From Paracoccus haematequi (lineage in GTDB: Bacteria; Pseudomonadota; Alphaproteobacteria; Rhodobacterales; Rhodobacteraceae): a DNA stretch of 64,000 bases. The stretch spans positions 62,001 through 126,000 of the forward strand of contig CAMCVS010000005.1 of assembly GCA_945881965.1 (NCBI GenBank). The letters run 5' to 3'. Positions 8,948-16,657 of the stretch are shown piece by piece. A program made the position numbers and the translations under genes. Within the stretch, counting starts at the first letter, position 1; every line of letters begins with the position of its first letter. The notes beneath the pieces are model-generated. The model did no database searches, had not been told where the DNA came from, and saw only the letters and a list, made by a program, of their open reading frames with translations.

Positions 8948-8963
8948 CTGTCAGGTTATGGGA

Positions 8964-9839
8964 TCAGCGACCAGCGGTCTTGGCGACCTCGGCGGCGAAA
9001 TCCTCTTTCTCGACCACGATGCCTTCGCCGACTTCCAGCCGGACGAACCCGGTCAGCGCGACGCCTGCCTCTTTGGCCGCAGCCGCCACGGTCAGGTCGG
9101 GGTTGACCACAAAGGCCTGCCCCAAGAGCGTGTTTTCCGCCATGAACTTGCCCATGCGGCCGTCGATCATCTTGGCGATCACGGCTTCGGGTTTGCCCGA
9201 TTCACGGGCCTGTTCGGTCAGGATGTTGCGCTCGCGTTCGATGAAGGCCGGGTCCAGATCGGCCTCGGACAGCGCGGCGGGATTGGCGGCGGCGATATGC
9301 ATCGCGACCTGCTTGGCGAACGCGGCGTTGTCACCGGTGTAACCGACCAGCACACCGATCTTGCCCATGCCGTCTGCGGCAGCATTGTGGACATAGGCGG
9401 CAACATTCGCCGCCTCGACCACAGCCATGCGGCGCAGGTTCAGGTTTTCACCGATGGTGGCGATCTTTTCGGTCACCACGATGTCCACCGGCTTGCCGTC
9501 AAGTTCGGCGGCTTTCAGCGCGTCGATATCGCCGACCGTGATCGCCACACCGGCAATCGCGCGCACCATGGCCTGGAAATCGGCGTTCTTGCCGACAAAG
9601 TCGGTTTCCGAGTTCACCTCGACCGCGACGCCCTTGCCGCCCGCAACCGTGACGGCCACAAGGCCCTCGGCGGCGGTGCGACCGGATTTCTTGGCGGCCT
9701 TTGCCAGACCCTTGGTGCGCAGCCAATCAACGGCGGCTTCCATGTCGCCGTTGGTTTCCTGCAGCGCCTTCTTGGCATCCATCATGCCCGCGCCGGTCGA
9801 ATCGCGCAGGTCTTTTACCATTGCAGCCGTGATCGTCAT
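8964..9839 (-). CDS. tsf: Translation elongation factor Ts
   Basis: EF-Ts catalyses exchange of GDP for GTP on EF-Tu in the cytoplasm. The 291-residue length is usual. The N-terminal UBA-like helix bundle begins [12 protein letters not shown], and the nucleotide-exchange core carries the conserved T-D-F-V-G-K-N (around residue 80) that intrudes into EF-Tu. The ATG at 9839 has an AGGAG ribosome site; longer in-frame readings upstream lack conserved sequence. It follows rpsB by 86 bases on the same strand, the near-universal rpsB-tsf operon. The C-terminal module ends with E-V-A-K-T-A-G-R. Confidence 0.97.
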   Translation of the reverse strand: MTITAAMVKDLRDSTGAGMMDAKKALQETNGDMEAAVDWLRTKGLAKAAKKSGRTAAEGLVAVTVAGGKGVAVEVNSETDFVGKNADFQAMVRAIAGVAITVGDIDALKAAELDGKPVDIVVTEKIATIGENLNLRRMAVVEAANVAAYVHNAAADGMGKIGVLVGYTGDNAAFAKQVAMHIAAANPAALSEADLDPAFIERERNILTEQARESGKPEAVIAKMIDGRMGKFMAENTLLGQAFVVNPDLTVAAAAKEAGVALTGFVRLEVGEGIVVEKEDFAAEVAKTAGR

Positions 9840-9925
9840 GGATCGGCTCTCCTCTCGAATGTCTGTCCGCAAATGCATCGAGGCGCGGAGTGCCACGCCT
9901 CGATGAAGATTTGGTGACGCTTTTG

Positions 9926-10693
9926 TCAGGCGTCGGCTGTTTCGGCCAGCGCCTCTTCCATCGGTGCGTCTTCCAGCGCGCCAAGGTCGATGCCTGCTGC
10001 CCCCATCTGGGCAGTCATCCCGTCCAGCGCGGCGCGGCTGATCAGATCGCAATAGAGCGCAATCGCGCGCGCCGCGTCGTCATTGCCGGGGATCACGTAA
10101 TCCACACCGGCGGGCGAGCAGTTGGTATCCACCACGCCGACAACCGGGATGCCCAGCTTGTTGGCTTCGAGGATCGCCAGCGCCTCTTTTTTCACGTCGA
10201 TGACGAACAGCATGTCGGGACGGCCGCCCATTTCGCGGATGCCACCAAGGCTGGCTTGCAGCTTGGCCTGATCGCGTTCCATGTTCAGGCGTTCCTTCTT
10301 GGTCAGCCCGTCAGCCCCATGCAGCATGACCTCGTCGATCATCTTGAGGCGCGCGATGGACTGCGACACGGTCTGCCAGTTGGTCAGCGTGCCACCCAGC
10401 CAGCGGTGGTTCATGTAATACTGCGCGCATTTCTCGGCGGCTTCGGCGACGGCCACGGCGGCCTGACGCTTGGTGCCGACGAACAGGATGCGCCCGTTCT
10501 TGGCCACGGTGTCGCGCACGGCCTTCAGCGCCTGTTCCAGCAGCGGAACGGTCTGCGTCAGGTCCATGATGTGGATGCCGTTGCGTGCGCCATAAATATA
10601 TGGCCCCATGCGCGGGTTCCAGCGTTGGGTCTGGTGGCCAAAGTGAACGCCAGCTTCCAGAAGCTGACGAATATTGAAGTCAGGCAGCGCCAT
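9926..10693 (-). CDS. rpsB: 30S ribosomal protein S2
   Basis: S2 binds the head-body junction of the small ribosomal subunit and helps recruit S1. The 255-residue protein starts with the conserved [15 protein letters not shown] segment, contains the W-L-G-G-T-L-T-N-W block near residue 135, and ends in a short acidic alphaproteobacterial tail. The ATG has a GGAAAG-type ribosome site. It is first in the rpsB-tsf operon. The 262 bases upstream, shared with the divergent DUF502 gene, must hold its promoter and leader; GC-rich hairpins are present but no leader class was recognised. Confidence 0.97.
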   Translation of the reverse strand: MALPDFNIRQLLEAGVHFGHQTQRWNPRMGPYIYGARNGIHIMDLTQTVPLLEQALKAVRDTVAKNGRILFVGTKRQAAVAVAEAAEKCAQYYMNHRWLGGTLTNWQTVSQSIARLKMIDEVMLHGADGLTKKERLNMERDQAKLQASLGGIREMGGRPDMLFVIDVKKEALAILEANKLGIPVVGVVDTNCSPAGVDYVIPGNDDAARAIALYCDLISRAALDGMTAQMGAAGIDLGALEDAPMEEALAETADA

Positions 10694-10955
10694 GTCTTTC
10701 CCTTTCCGGTTTCATGCCTCGGCGGGGACTCGGGGGTGACCCGAACCGGCGGACCAGGGGGGCTGTCTGTCCCATGGCCCAACCCCGCCAGCGGAGTTAA
10801 AGTGCGACGCGCTTACACGCCGGTTGCCACAGTTGCAACCCCTCCCCTGTGCTTGCGCGGCGCAGCAGCCGCCCCCACATCCGCGTGCAGATTTGACGTT
10901 GTCGTGGCCCCGTAAACCTCTTAGCTATTCCCGGCCAACACAGGACCAATGCCCC

Positions 10956-11702
10956 ATGACCACACCGTTTGATCCTGCGCCTGCACATTATCGCCGCCCC
11001 GATCGCCGCCCCGGTCTGTTTTCCCGTCTGCGGTCGAATTTCCTGACCGGGATCGTGGTGATCATGCCGGTCGCCCTGACGATCTGGCTGATCTGGACAA
11101 TCATCGGCTGGGTGGACAGCTTTGTTCTGCCGCTGGTGCCGGCCCAGATTCAGCCTGAGAAATACATCGGCATCAACCTGCGCGGCATCGGTGTCATCAT
11201 CCTTTTGGTGTTCACCATTCTGGTGGGCTGGATCGCCAAGGGCCTGATCGGGCGGTCGCTGATCAATCTGGCGGAATCGCTGGTGGAACGCATGCCGGTG
11301 GTGCGCTCGGTCTATTCGGGCCTCAAGCAGATCGCGGAAACCGTGTTCGCGCAATCCGACCGCAGCTTCGAGAAAGCCTGCATGGTGGAATATCCCCGGC
11401 GCGGCATGTGGGGAATAGGCTTCGTTGCCACCCCCGCGCGCGGCGAGATTCAGGACCGCAGCCCGACCGGGGCTGAATTGCTGACCGTTTTCGTGCCGAC
11501 CACGCCCAATCCGACATCGGGGTTCCTGCTGTATGTCCCGCGCGAGGATGTCATCGAACTGGACATGAGCGTCGAAGACGCGGCCAAGCTGATCATTTCG
11601 GCGGGCCTCGTCTATCCGACACCCAAGGCCGCCGAAGAGGCGGTTGCCGCCTTGCCGCCCGCGCCGCCGAAAAAGCGCGGCTGGTTTGGCCGCCGCCGCT
11701 GA
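10956..11702 (+). CDS. DUF502 family membrane protein
   Basis: This 248-residue integral membrane protein belongs to the DUF502 family, whose function is unknown. After an Arg/Pro-rich cytoplasmic start there are two strong transmembrane helices at about residues 30-52 and 75-97. A soluble domain follows with the family hallmarks V-R-S-V-Y-S-G-L-K-Q and the V-F-V-P-T-T-P-N-P-T-S-G-F segment near residue 180. The tail is rich in Pro, Lys and Arg (P-P-K-K-R-G-W-F-G-R-R-R). The ATG at 10956 was chosen because upstream in-frame codons give low-complexity sequence. It converges on the patatin gene with no gap. Confidence 0.88.
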   Translation: MTTPFDPAPAHYRRPDRRPGLFSRLRSNFLTGIVVIMPVALTIWLIWTIIGWVDSFVLPLVPAQIQPEKYIGINLRGIGVIILLVFTILVGWIAKGLIGRSLINLAESLVERMPVVRSVYSGLKQIAETVFAQSDRSFEKACMVEYPRRGMWGIGFVATPARGEIQDRSPTGAELLTVFVPTTPNPTSGFLLYVPREDVIELDMSVEDAAKLIISAGLVYPTPKAAEEAVAALPPAPPKKRGWFGRRR

Positions 11703-12758
11703 TCACCGCGTCAGCCTGTCCAGATCGACCGAGCTTTGCTGCCCGATTTTGGCACCATGGTCGCGCAGGAATGTGTCCGCCGCCGCCCGCCCCGCTTCGC
11801 GCAATTGCGCCAGCAGACCCGGCGTCGGCAGGGTCTTGGTCGCGACCGACAGGTCATTCATCAACACATCATCCGAAATGATGTGAACCCGCACCCGTTT
11901 CAGCCGGCCTTCGGTCAATTCGCCCGCATCCATCAACTGATGCACAAAGGCGATGGCGCGCAGGTCGCGCAGCAACGCGGCGTTGAAGCTGATCTCGTTG
12001 ATGCGGTTCTGGATGTCCTGCGGGCTGCGCGGGATATCCTCGCGGCGCAAGGGGTTCAGGCTGATGATCACAAGATCATCCGGCAGATCGGTCGTCAGCA
12101 GCGGAAACAGCGGCGGGTTGCCGGAATAGCCGCCGTCCCAATAGGCCTCGCGCCCGCCGGTCGCCGGATCGTCGATTTCCACCGCCTGAAACAGCGTCGG
12201 CAGGCAGGCGGAGGCCAACAATGCGTCTGTGGTGATATCGGTGCCGGTGAACACACGCGGCTTGCCGGTGCGCACATTGGTGGCCCCGATGAACAGCGCG
12301 GGGCCGTCGTTGGCGCAGACCCGGTCAAAGGCCAGATCGCGCACCACGGGTTCCAGCGGGTTGCGCCAGAATGGCCCCAGCGCATAGGGCGAGGTCATGC
12401 GCGAGGCCGCATCGGCCATCGCCCAGGCGGGGGACGCCTCGATCAGGTCAGAGGTCGCACCGGGCGACAGCCGCCATGTTGCATTCCAGGGGGCGATCCA
12501 CGGCGCCATCCAGCCCCCCAGCCGCAGGTCGCGCACGGCGCCCACCTTGCCCCAAAGTTCGGCCAGTCCGGCGCGCGCGCCCGCCGCGCCATCCGCCAGC
12601 CACCCCGCTTTCCAGGCCGCGCCGTTCAGCGCCCCCGCCGAGGTGCCGGATATGCCCGCAACCGCCAGTGACGGCTCTTCGGACAGCCGTTCAAGCGCGC
12701 CCCAGGTAAACGCCCCATGCGCGCCGCCGCCCTGCAATCCCAGACAAATCCCGGTCAT
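11703..12758 (-). CDS. Patatin-like phospholipase / lipid acyl hydrolase
   Basis: The 351-residue product has the patatin Ser-Asp catalytic arrangement. The oxyanion loop L-Q-G-G-G-A-H-G lies at residues 7-14, the nucleophile motif G-T-S-A-G near residue 41, and the catalytic Asp in W-D-G-G-Y-S-G near residue 215, all typical of bacterial patatins that cleave acyl esters. No signal peptide is seen, so it should act in the cytoplasm. It starts 8 bases after the stop of 3-hydroxybutyrate dehydrogenase on the same strand, so the two are probably co-transcribed. Pairing with that enzyme suggests a role near polyhydroxybutyrate or ester breakdown, which is inference. The start was set at the ATG just before the oxyanion loop. 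Confidence 0.9.
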   Translation of the reverse strand: MTGICLGLQGGGAHGAFTWGALERLSEEPSLAVAGISGTSAGALNGAAWKAGWLADGAAGARAGLAELWGKVGAVRDLRLGGWMAPWIAPWNATWRLSPGATSDLIEASPAWAMADAASRMTSPYALGPFWRNPLEPVVRDLAFDRVCANDGPALFIGATNVRTGKPRVFTGTDITTDALLASACLPTLFQAVEIDDPATGGREAYWDGGYSGNPPLFPLLTTDLPDDLVIISLNPLRREDIPRSPQDIQNRINEISFNAALLRDLRAIAFVHQLMDAGELTEGRLKRVRVHIISDDVLMNDLSVATKTLPTPGLLAQLREAGRAAADTFLRDHGAKIGQQSSVDLDRLTR

Positions 12759-12765
12759 GCGCGGG

Positions 12766-13551
12766 TCACATCGCGGTCCAGCCGCCATCGACCGACAGCG
12801 CGATGCCGGTGATCTGCGCCGCCGCATCCGAACACAGGAACACGGTGGTATCGCCAAGCTGTCCAACCGTGGCAAATTCGCGCGACGGCTGGCGTTCCAG
12901 CATCACCTTCTTGATCACCTCGTCGCGGCTCATGTTGTATTTCGCCATGGTGTCGGGAATCTGCGCCTCGACCAGCGGTGTCAGCACATAGCCGGGGCAG
13001 ATCGCGTTGCAGGTGATGGGTTCCTCGGCGGTTTCCAGCGCCACGACCTTGGTCATGCCGACGATGCCGTGCTTGGCCGCGACATAGGCGGATTTATAGG
13101 GCGAGGCGGTCAGGCCATGCGCCGAGGCGATGTTGATCACCCGGCCCCAACCCGCCGCCCGCATCATCGGCAGCGCCACGGCGGTGGTGTGGAACGCGGA
13201 GGACAGGTTGATCGCGATCACCGCATCCCATTTTTCAACCGGAAATTCGTCGATCGGCGCGACATGCTGGATGCCTGCGTTGTTCACAAGGATGTCGCAG
13301 CGCCCTGCCTGTGTGATCAAGGCGCGGCAATCCTCGCCCTTGGACATGTCGGCGCGGATATAGCGCGCGGTCACGCCAAATTCGGCGGCGATGTCGGCGG
13401 CCAGCGCGTGATCCTCGGGCCGGTCGGTGAACGAGTTCAGCACCACATCCGCCCCCGCCGCCGCCAATTGCCGCGCCACGCCCAGCCCAATCCCCGAGTT
13501 CGATCCGGTGATGATGGCAGTCTTGCCTGTCAGTGAAACGGTAAAGGCCAT
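12766..13551 (-). CDS. bdhA: 3-hydroxybutyrate dehydrogenase
   Basis: This NAD-dependent short-chain dehydrogenase interconverts (R)-3-hydroxybutyrate and acetoacetate (EC 1.1.1.30), a step of polyhydroxybutyrate turnover. In 261 residues it shows the dinucleotide loop T-G-S-N-S-G-I-G near residue 13, the N-N-A-G-I-Q-H-V segment typical of BDH, the catalytic Ser (I-A-S-A-H) and Y-V-A-A-K, and the C-terminal V-D-G-G-W-T-A. The ATG at 13551 has a GGAG ribosome site, and the dinucleotide fold begins right after it. A reading frame extends upstream over a terminator hairpin and is not expected to be coding. The patatin gene follows. Confidence 0.93.
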   Translation of the reverse strand: MAFTVSLTGKTAIITGSNSGIGLGVARQLAAAGADVVLNSFTDRPEDHALAADIAAEFGVTARYIRADMSKGEDCRALITQAGRCDILVNNAGIQHVAPIDEFPVEKWDAVIAINLSSAFHTTAVALPMMRAAGWGRVINIASAHGLTASPYKSAYVAAKHGIVGMTKVVALETAEEPITCNAICPGYVLTPLVEAQIPDTMAKYNMSRDEVIKKVMLERQPSREFATVGQLGDTTVFLCSDAAAQITGIALSVDGGWTAM

Positions 13552-13618
13552 GGGTCGCTCCTGCGGTTGTGCAGGCGCAGCATAACAGGCTCTGACCCCG
13601 GCACTATGACAAAAGGCA

Positions 13619-13647
13619 TAAAAAAACGCCGGCACGAAGCCGGCGTT
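13619..13647 (-). terminator. Intrinsic terminator in the leader of bdhA
   Basis: AACGCCGGC (13625-13633) pairs with GCCGGCGTT (13639-13647) around a 5-base loop. On the minus strand it runs into seven or eight T/A bases, the form of a strong terminator. No minus-strand protein gene ends here; the next minus gene is bdhA, 68 bases downstream. It therefore ends a small RNA from 13650-13800 or attenuates bdhA. Confidence 0.7.
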
Positions 13648-13808
13648 AAGTGTTGAGGCAGGTTTCATACAGGCAAGAAACCTATCGAGCAGTGCCCTTG
13701 GTATAATCGCACTGCGCGAAGGTGCCAAGCTAAAAGTTTGAAAAGACGTGAACAGCCGGATGCGTTAGAACCCCCACAAAACAAGGGCAACACAGGATTG
13801 GTGCCAAA

Positions 13809-15620
13809 ATGCGCAGGCATATTTTCCAGATCGTGACGTCGGGTGTCATGGCCGTTGCCGCGCTTTGGCCGGTGGTGACGGGGGCGGACCCCGCGCATGG
13901 GCTTTCCTTGTATGGCGCGCCCGCGCTGGCCCCGGATATGGTGTTGCCCTACGCCAACCCCGATGCCCCCAAGGGCGGGCGCATGGTGCAGGGCAACACC
14001 GATGGCTTTGATTCGCTGAATCCCTTTATCCTGAAAGGCACCGCGCCCTGGCAACTGGCGGCCCTGACGCATGAGGGGTTGATGCTGCGCTCGGCGGATG
14101 AGCCTTTCACGCTGTACTGCCTGCTCTGCGAATCGGTCGATGTCGCGACTGATAACCTGAGCGTGACCTTTACCCTGCGCGACACCGCCCGATTCGCCGA
14201 TGGCACTCCGGTGACGGTGGCCGATGTGATCTGGTCGTTTCAGACGCTGGGCACCCAGGGGCATCCCCGCTTTCGCGCGCTGCATGACCAGACGGCAGAG
14301 ATTGCCCAGACCGGGCCACGCAGTGTCACGCTGCGCTTTACCCGCCCCGACCGCGAATTGCCGCTGATCGCAGGGCTGCGCCCGATTCTGCAACAGGCGC
14401 AATGGCAGGGCCGCGATTTCGCCGCCGCCGACCCGACGCAGGTGGTGATTGGCAGCGGCCCCTATGTGGTGGCCGAACACGAGGCCGGACGGCAGGTCAC
14501 GTTGCGGCGCAATCCCGATTACTGGGGTGCCGCCCTGCCACTGCGGCGCGGCATGGCCAACCTCGACGAGGTCCAGATCGCGTTTTTCGGCGACGGCGGC
14601 GTGATGTTCGAGGCGTTCAAGGCCGGACAGGTCACCGTCTACCGCGAAACCAACGCCGAGGATTGGGACCGCCTGTATGATTTCCCCGCCATGGCCGAGG
14701 GGCGCATGGTGAAATCCGACATCGCGCATCGCAGGCCCACTGGCATGACCGGCTATGTCATGAACACCCGCCGCCCACCCTTTGATGACTGGCGGGTGCG
14801 CGAAGCGATGATTGCTGCCTTCAACTTTCCCTATGTGAACGGCACCGTCACCGGCGGCAAACAGCCGCGCATCCGGTCCTATTTCGACAATTCCGGGCTG
14901 TCGGATGTGACCACTCCTGCCACGGGCGCGGTTCGCGATCTGTTGCTGCCCCATGCCGCCACGCTGTTGCCCGGCGCGCTGGACGGCTATTCCCTGCCCG
15001 CGGGCGACGTGTCCGAGCGCAACCGGGCCGATCTTCGCCGCGCCGCCGATCTGCTGACAGAGGCCGGATACCCGGTGCAGGACGGACGCCGCATGACGCC
15101 CGACGGGCGGCCCATGCAGATCGCCGCGCTGGTGCGCCAGGGCGACACCGGCAACCAGGATATCCTGAACCTCTACCGCGCCGCGCTGGACCGGCTGGGC
15201 ATCGCGCTGACGCTGCGCCCGGTGGACAATGCGCAATATGCCGAACGCGAGCGTAATCTCGATTTCGACCTCGCCCCGTTTCGCCGCGACCTGTCGCTGT
15301 CACCCGGCAATGAACAGCGGCTCTACTGGGGCGCGGCCCTTGCCGCCACACCCGGCACCCGCAACCTGATGGGCGCCGTCGATCCCGCCATCGACGCCAT
15401 GATCGACGCGATGCTGCGGGCCGCCACGCCGGACGATTTCCGCGCCAGTATCGAAGCCCTTGACCGGGTGTTGATCACAGGCCGTTATGTCATCCCGATC
15501 TGGGCCGGCGGTCCCGACCGTATTGCCCATGACGCGCGTTTGAAATATCCTGCCACCACCCCGATTTACGGTGACCGTTTCGGCTGGTTGCCGGATGTCT
15601 GGTGGATGGACACCCCTTGA
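13809..15620 (+). CDS. Extracellular solute-binding protein family 5 (peptide-type, YejA-like)
   Basis: This is a periplasmic binding protein for an oligopeptide-class ABC importer, 603 residues long, the large YejA/OppA size. The signal peptide covers about residues 1-25 (basic start, hydrophobic core, cleavage near V-T-G-A). Family features include the N-terminal H-G-L-S-L-Y-G, the P-K-G-G-R-M-V segment, the Y-V-V-A-E-H hinge region and the late W-W-M-D-T-P end seen in YejA relatives. No permease or ATPase gene is adjacent, so it must serve a transporter encoded elsewhere or act alone as an orphan receptor. It reads away from bdhA across a 257-base gap. Confidence 0.9.
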   Translation: MRRHIFQIVTSGVMAVAALWPVVTGADPAHGLSLYGAPALAPDMVLPYANPDAPKGGRMVQGNTDGFDSLNPFILKGTAPWQLAALTHEGLMLRSADEPFTLYCLLCESVDVATDNLSVTFTLRDTARFADGTPVTVADVIWSFQTLGTQGHPRFRALHDQTAEIAQTGPRSVTLRFTRPDRELPLIAGLRPILQQAQWQGRDFAAADPTQVVIGSGPYVVAEHEAGRQVTLRRNPDYWGAALPLRRGMANLDEVQIAFFGDGGVMFEAFKAGQVTVYRETNAEDWDRLYDFPAMAEGRMVKSDIAHRRPTGMTGYVMNTRRPPFDDWRVREAMIAAFNFPYVNGTVTGGKQPRIRSYFDNSGLSDVTTPATGAVRDLLLPHAATLLPGALDGYSLPAGDVSERNRADLRRAADLLTEAGYPVQDGRRMTPDGRPMQIAALVRQGDTGNQDILNLYRAALDRLGIALTLRPVDNAQYAERERNLDFDLAPFRRDLSLSPGNEQRLYWGAALAATPGTRNLMGAVDPAIDAMIDAMLRAATPDDFRASIEALDRVLITGRYVIPIWAGGPDRIAHDARLKYPATTPIYGDRFGWLPDVWWMDTP

Positions 15621-15663
15621 ACGCGCCCGGATCAACCGGGCCGCAACAGGCAAAGGCAGACCC

Positions 15664-15783
15664 ATGATGCAGAAAACGCTGATCCTTGTATTGACCCTCG
15701 CCACCCTCACCGGCTGTGGCACCATCGAAGGCGTAGGCTCGGATATCTCGGCTGGGGCGCGCACTGTGCGCGGCTGGTTCTGA
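15664..15783 (+). CDS. Entericidin A/B-family small lipoprotein
   Basis: This 39-residue protein is too short for most gene finders. It has a basic start, a hydrophobic stretch and the lipobox L-T-G-C, giving a mature lipoprotein of about 21 residues that begins C-G-T-I-E-G-V-G and carries D-I-S-A-G, as in entericidin EcnA/EcnB homologues. In Enterobacteria entericidins are tied to stationary-phase lysis, while in alphaproteobacteria the role of these short lipoproteins is unclear. It begins 43 bases after the binding-protein gene, with two possible ATG codons in a row. It may share that transcript or have its own promoter. Confidence 0.82.
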   Translation: MMQKTLILVLTLATLTGCGTIEGVGSDISAGARTVRGWF

Positions 15784-15922
15784 GGTCTCGGCCGGGCCTG
15801 CTGAAAAAAACGCAAGGTACTGTTCCGCTTTCATCTTGCCGGAAATACTCCGGGGTGAGGCCCGCATGGGCCGAGGGGCAGCGCCCCTTTGCTCTGCATT
15901 GTGGCCGCCCGGCACGCGTCAC

Positions 15923-16558
15923 TCATCCAAGTGACGTTACCCACAGGATCGTGGCGTCTTCTTCGCTGACCGACACCACGTTATGCCCCATCGAGGCGTC
16001 GTAATAGGCGCTGTCGCCGCGTTTCAACTCCACCGGTTCGTAGAACTCGGTGTACAGCCGCACGATCCCGGTCAGCACATACAGGAATTCCTCGCCGTCA
16101 TGGCGGACCCAGCCGTCGAATTCTTCCATCCGCCGCGCACGGATGCGGGCGCGGTAGGGCAACATGCGCTTTTTGGTCAGCGCCTCGGCCAGCAATTCAT
16201 GTTCATAGGTGGTGGTCGGATGCGCCGCACCGCTGCCCTGTTTGGTGACCGCCATCCGCGCCGTCACCTGATCCTCGCGCGGCGGCGTGAACAGTTGCGG
16301 CACCGACAGGTTCAGCCCGGCGGCGAGTTTCTTCAGCGCATCATAGGTCGGCGACATCTGGCCGTTTTCGATCTTGGACAGCGTGGACCGCGCCAGCCCC
16401 GCCTGCACGGCGGCCTGTTCCAGCGTCCATTTGCGCTCTTTGCGCAATTCGCGCACCCGCTGGCCCAGATCAAGCGGTTCCGGCGTGACATCAGCGCCGC
16501 CATCGCGGGCGATGCGGATGATGGCCTTGGGGTCGGTGCTGGAACTGGGAACGGACAT
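15923..16558 (-). CDS. XRE-family regulator with C-terminal cupin domain
   Basis: The 211-residue product is a one-component regulator. Residues 28-85 form a Cro/C1-type helix-turn-helix (R-V-R-E-L-R-K-E-R, then A-R-S-T-L-S-K-I-E-N-G). Residues 130-205 form a small cupin barrel that senses a metabolite (H-D-G-E-E-F-L-Y-V-L, then R-G-D-S-A-Y-Y-D). Relatives control amine, amino-acid or organic-acid catabolism. It is divergent from an acyl-CoA ligase 99 bases away and probably controls it. The start was set at the ATG at 16558; longer readings would cover the ligase antisense. The ligand is unknown. Confidence 0.9.
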   Translation of the reverse strand: MSVPSSSTDPKAIIRIARDGGADVTPEPLDLGQRVRELRKERKWTLEQAAVQAGLARSTLSKIENGQMSPTYDALKKLAAGLNLSVPQLFTPPREDQVTARMAVTKQGSGAAHPTTTYEHELLAEALTKKRMLPYRARIRARRMEEFDGWVRHDGEEFLYVLTGIVRLYTEFYEPVELKRGDSAYYDASMGHNVVSVSEEDATILWVTSLG

Positions 16559-16657
16559 GCGCGGGCCTTTCGGGATACAGCTTTCTAAGGCGGGACCAAG
16601 GCCCATGCAACGGCTCGCCTCTTGCAAGGCGGGCGCGGCGGCCCTATCCCGCAGGGT

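Noticed and set aside
8877-9917. Plus-strand open frame opposite tsf
   Set aside because: Antisense to a universally conserved gene; no motifs.
13702-13707. Plus-strand TATAAT as a -10 box of the binding-protein gene
   Set aside because: No acceptable -35 at the right distance, and the hexamer lies in the loop of an inverted repeat that better fits a minus-strand RNA.
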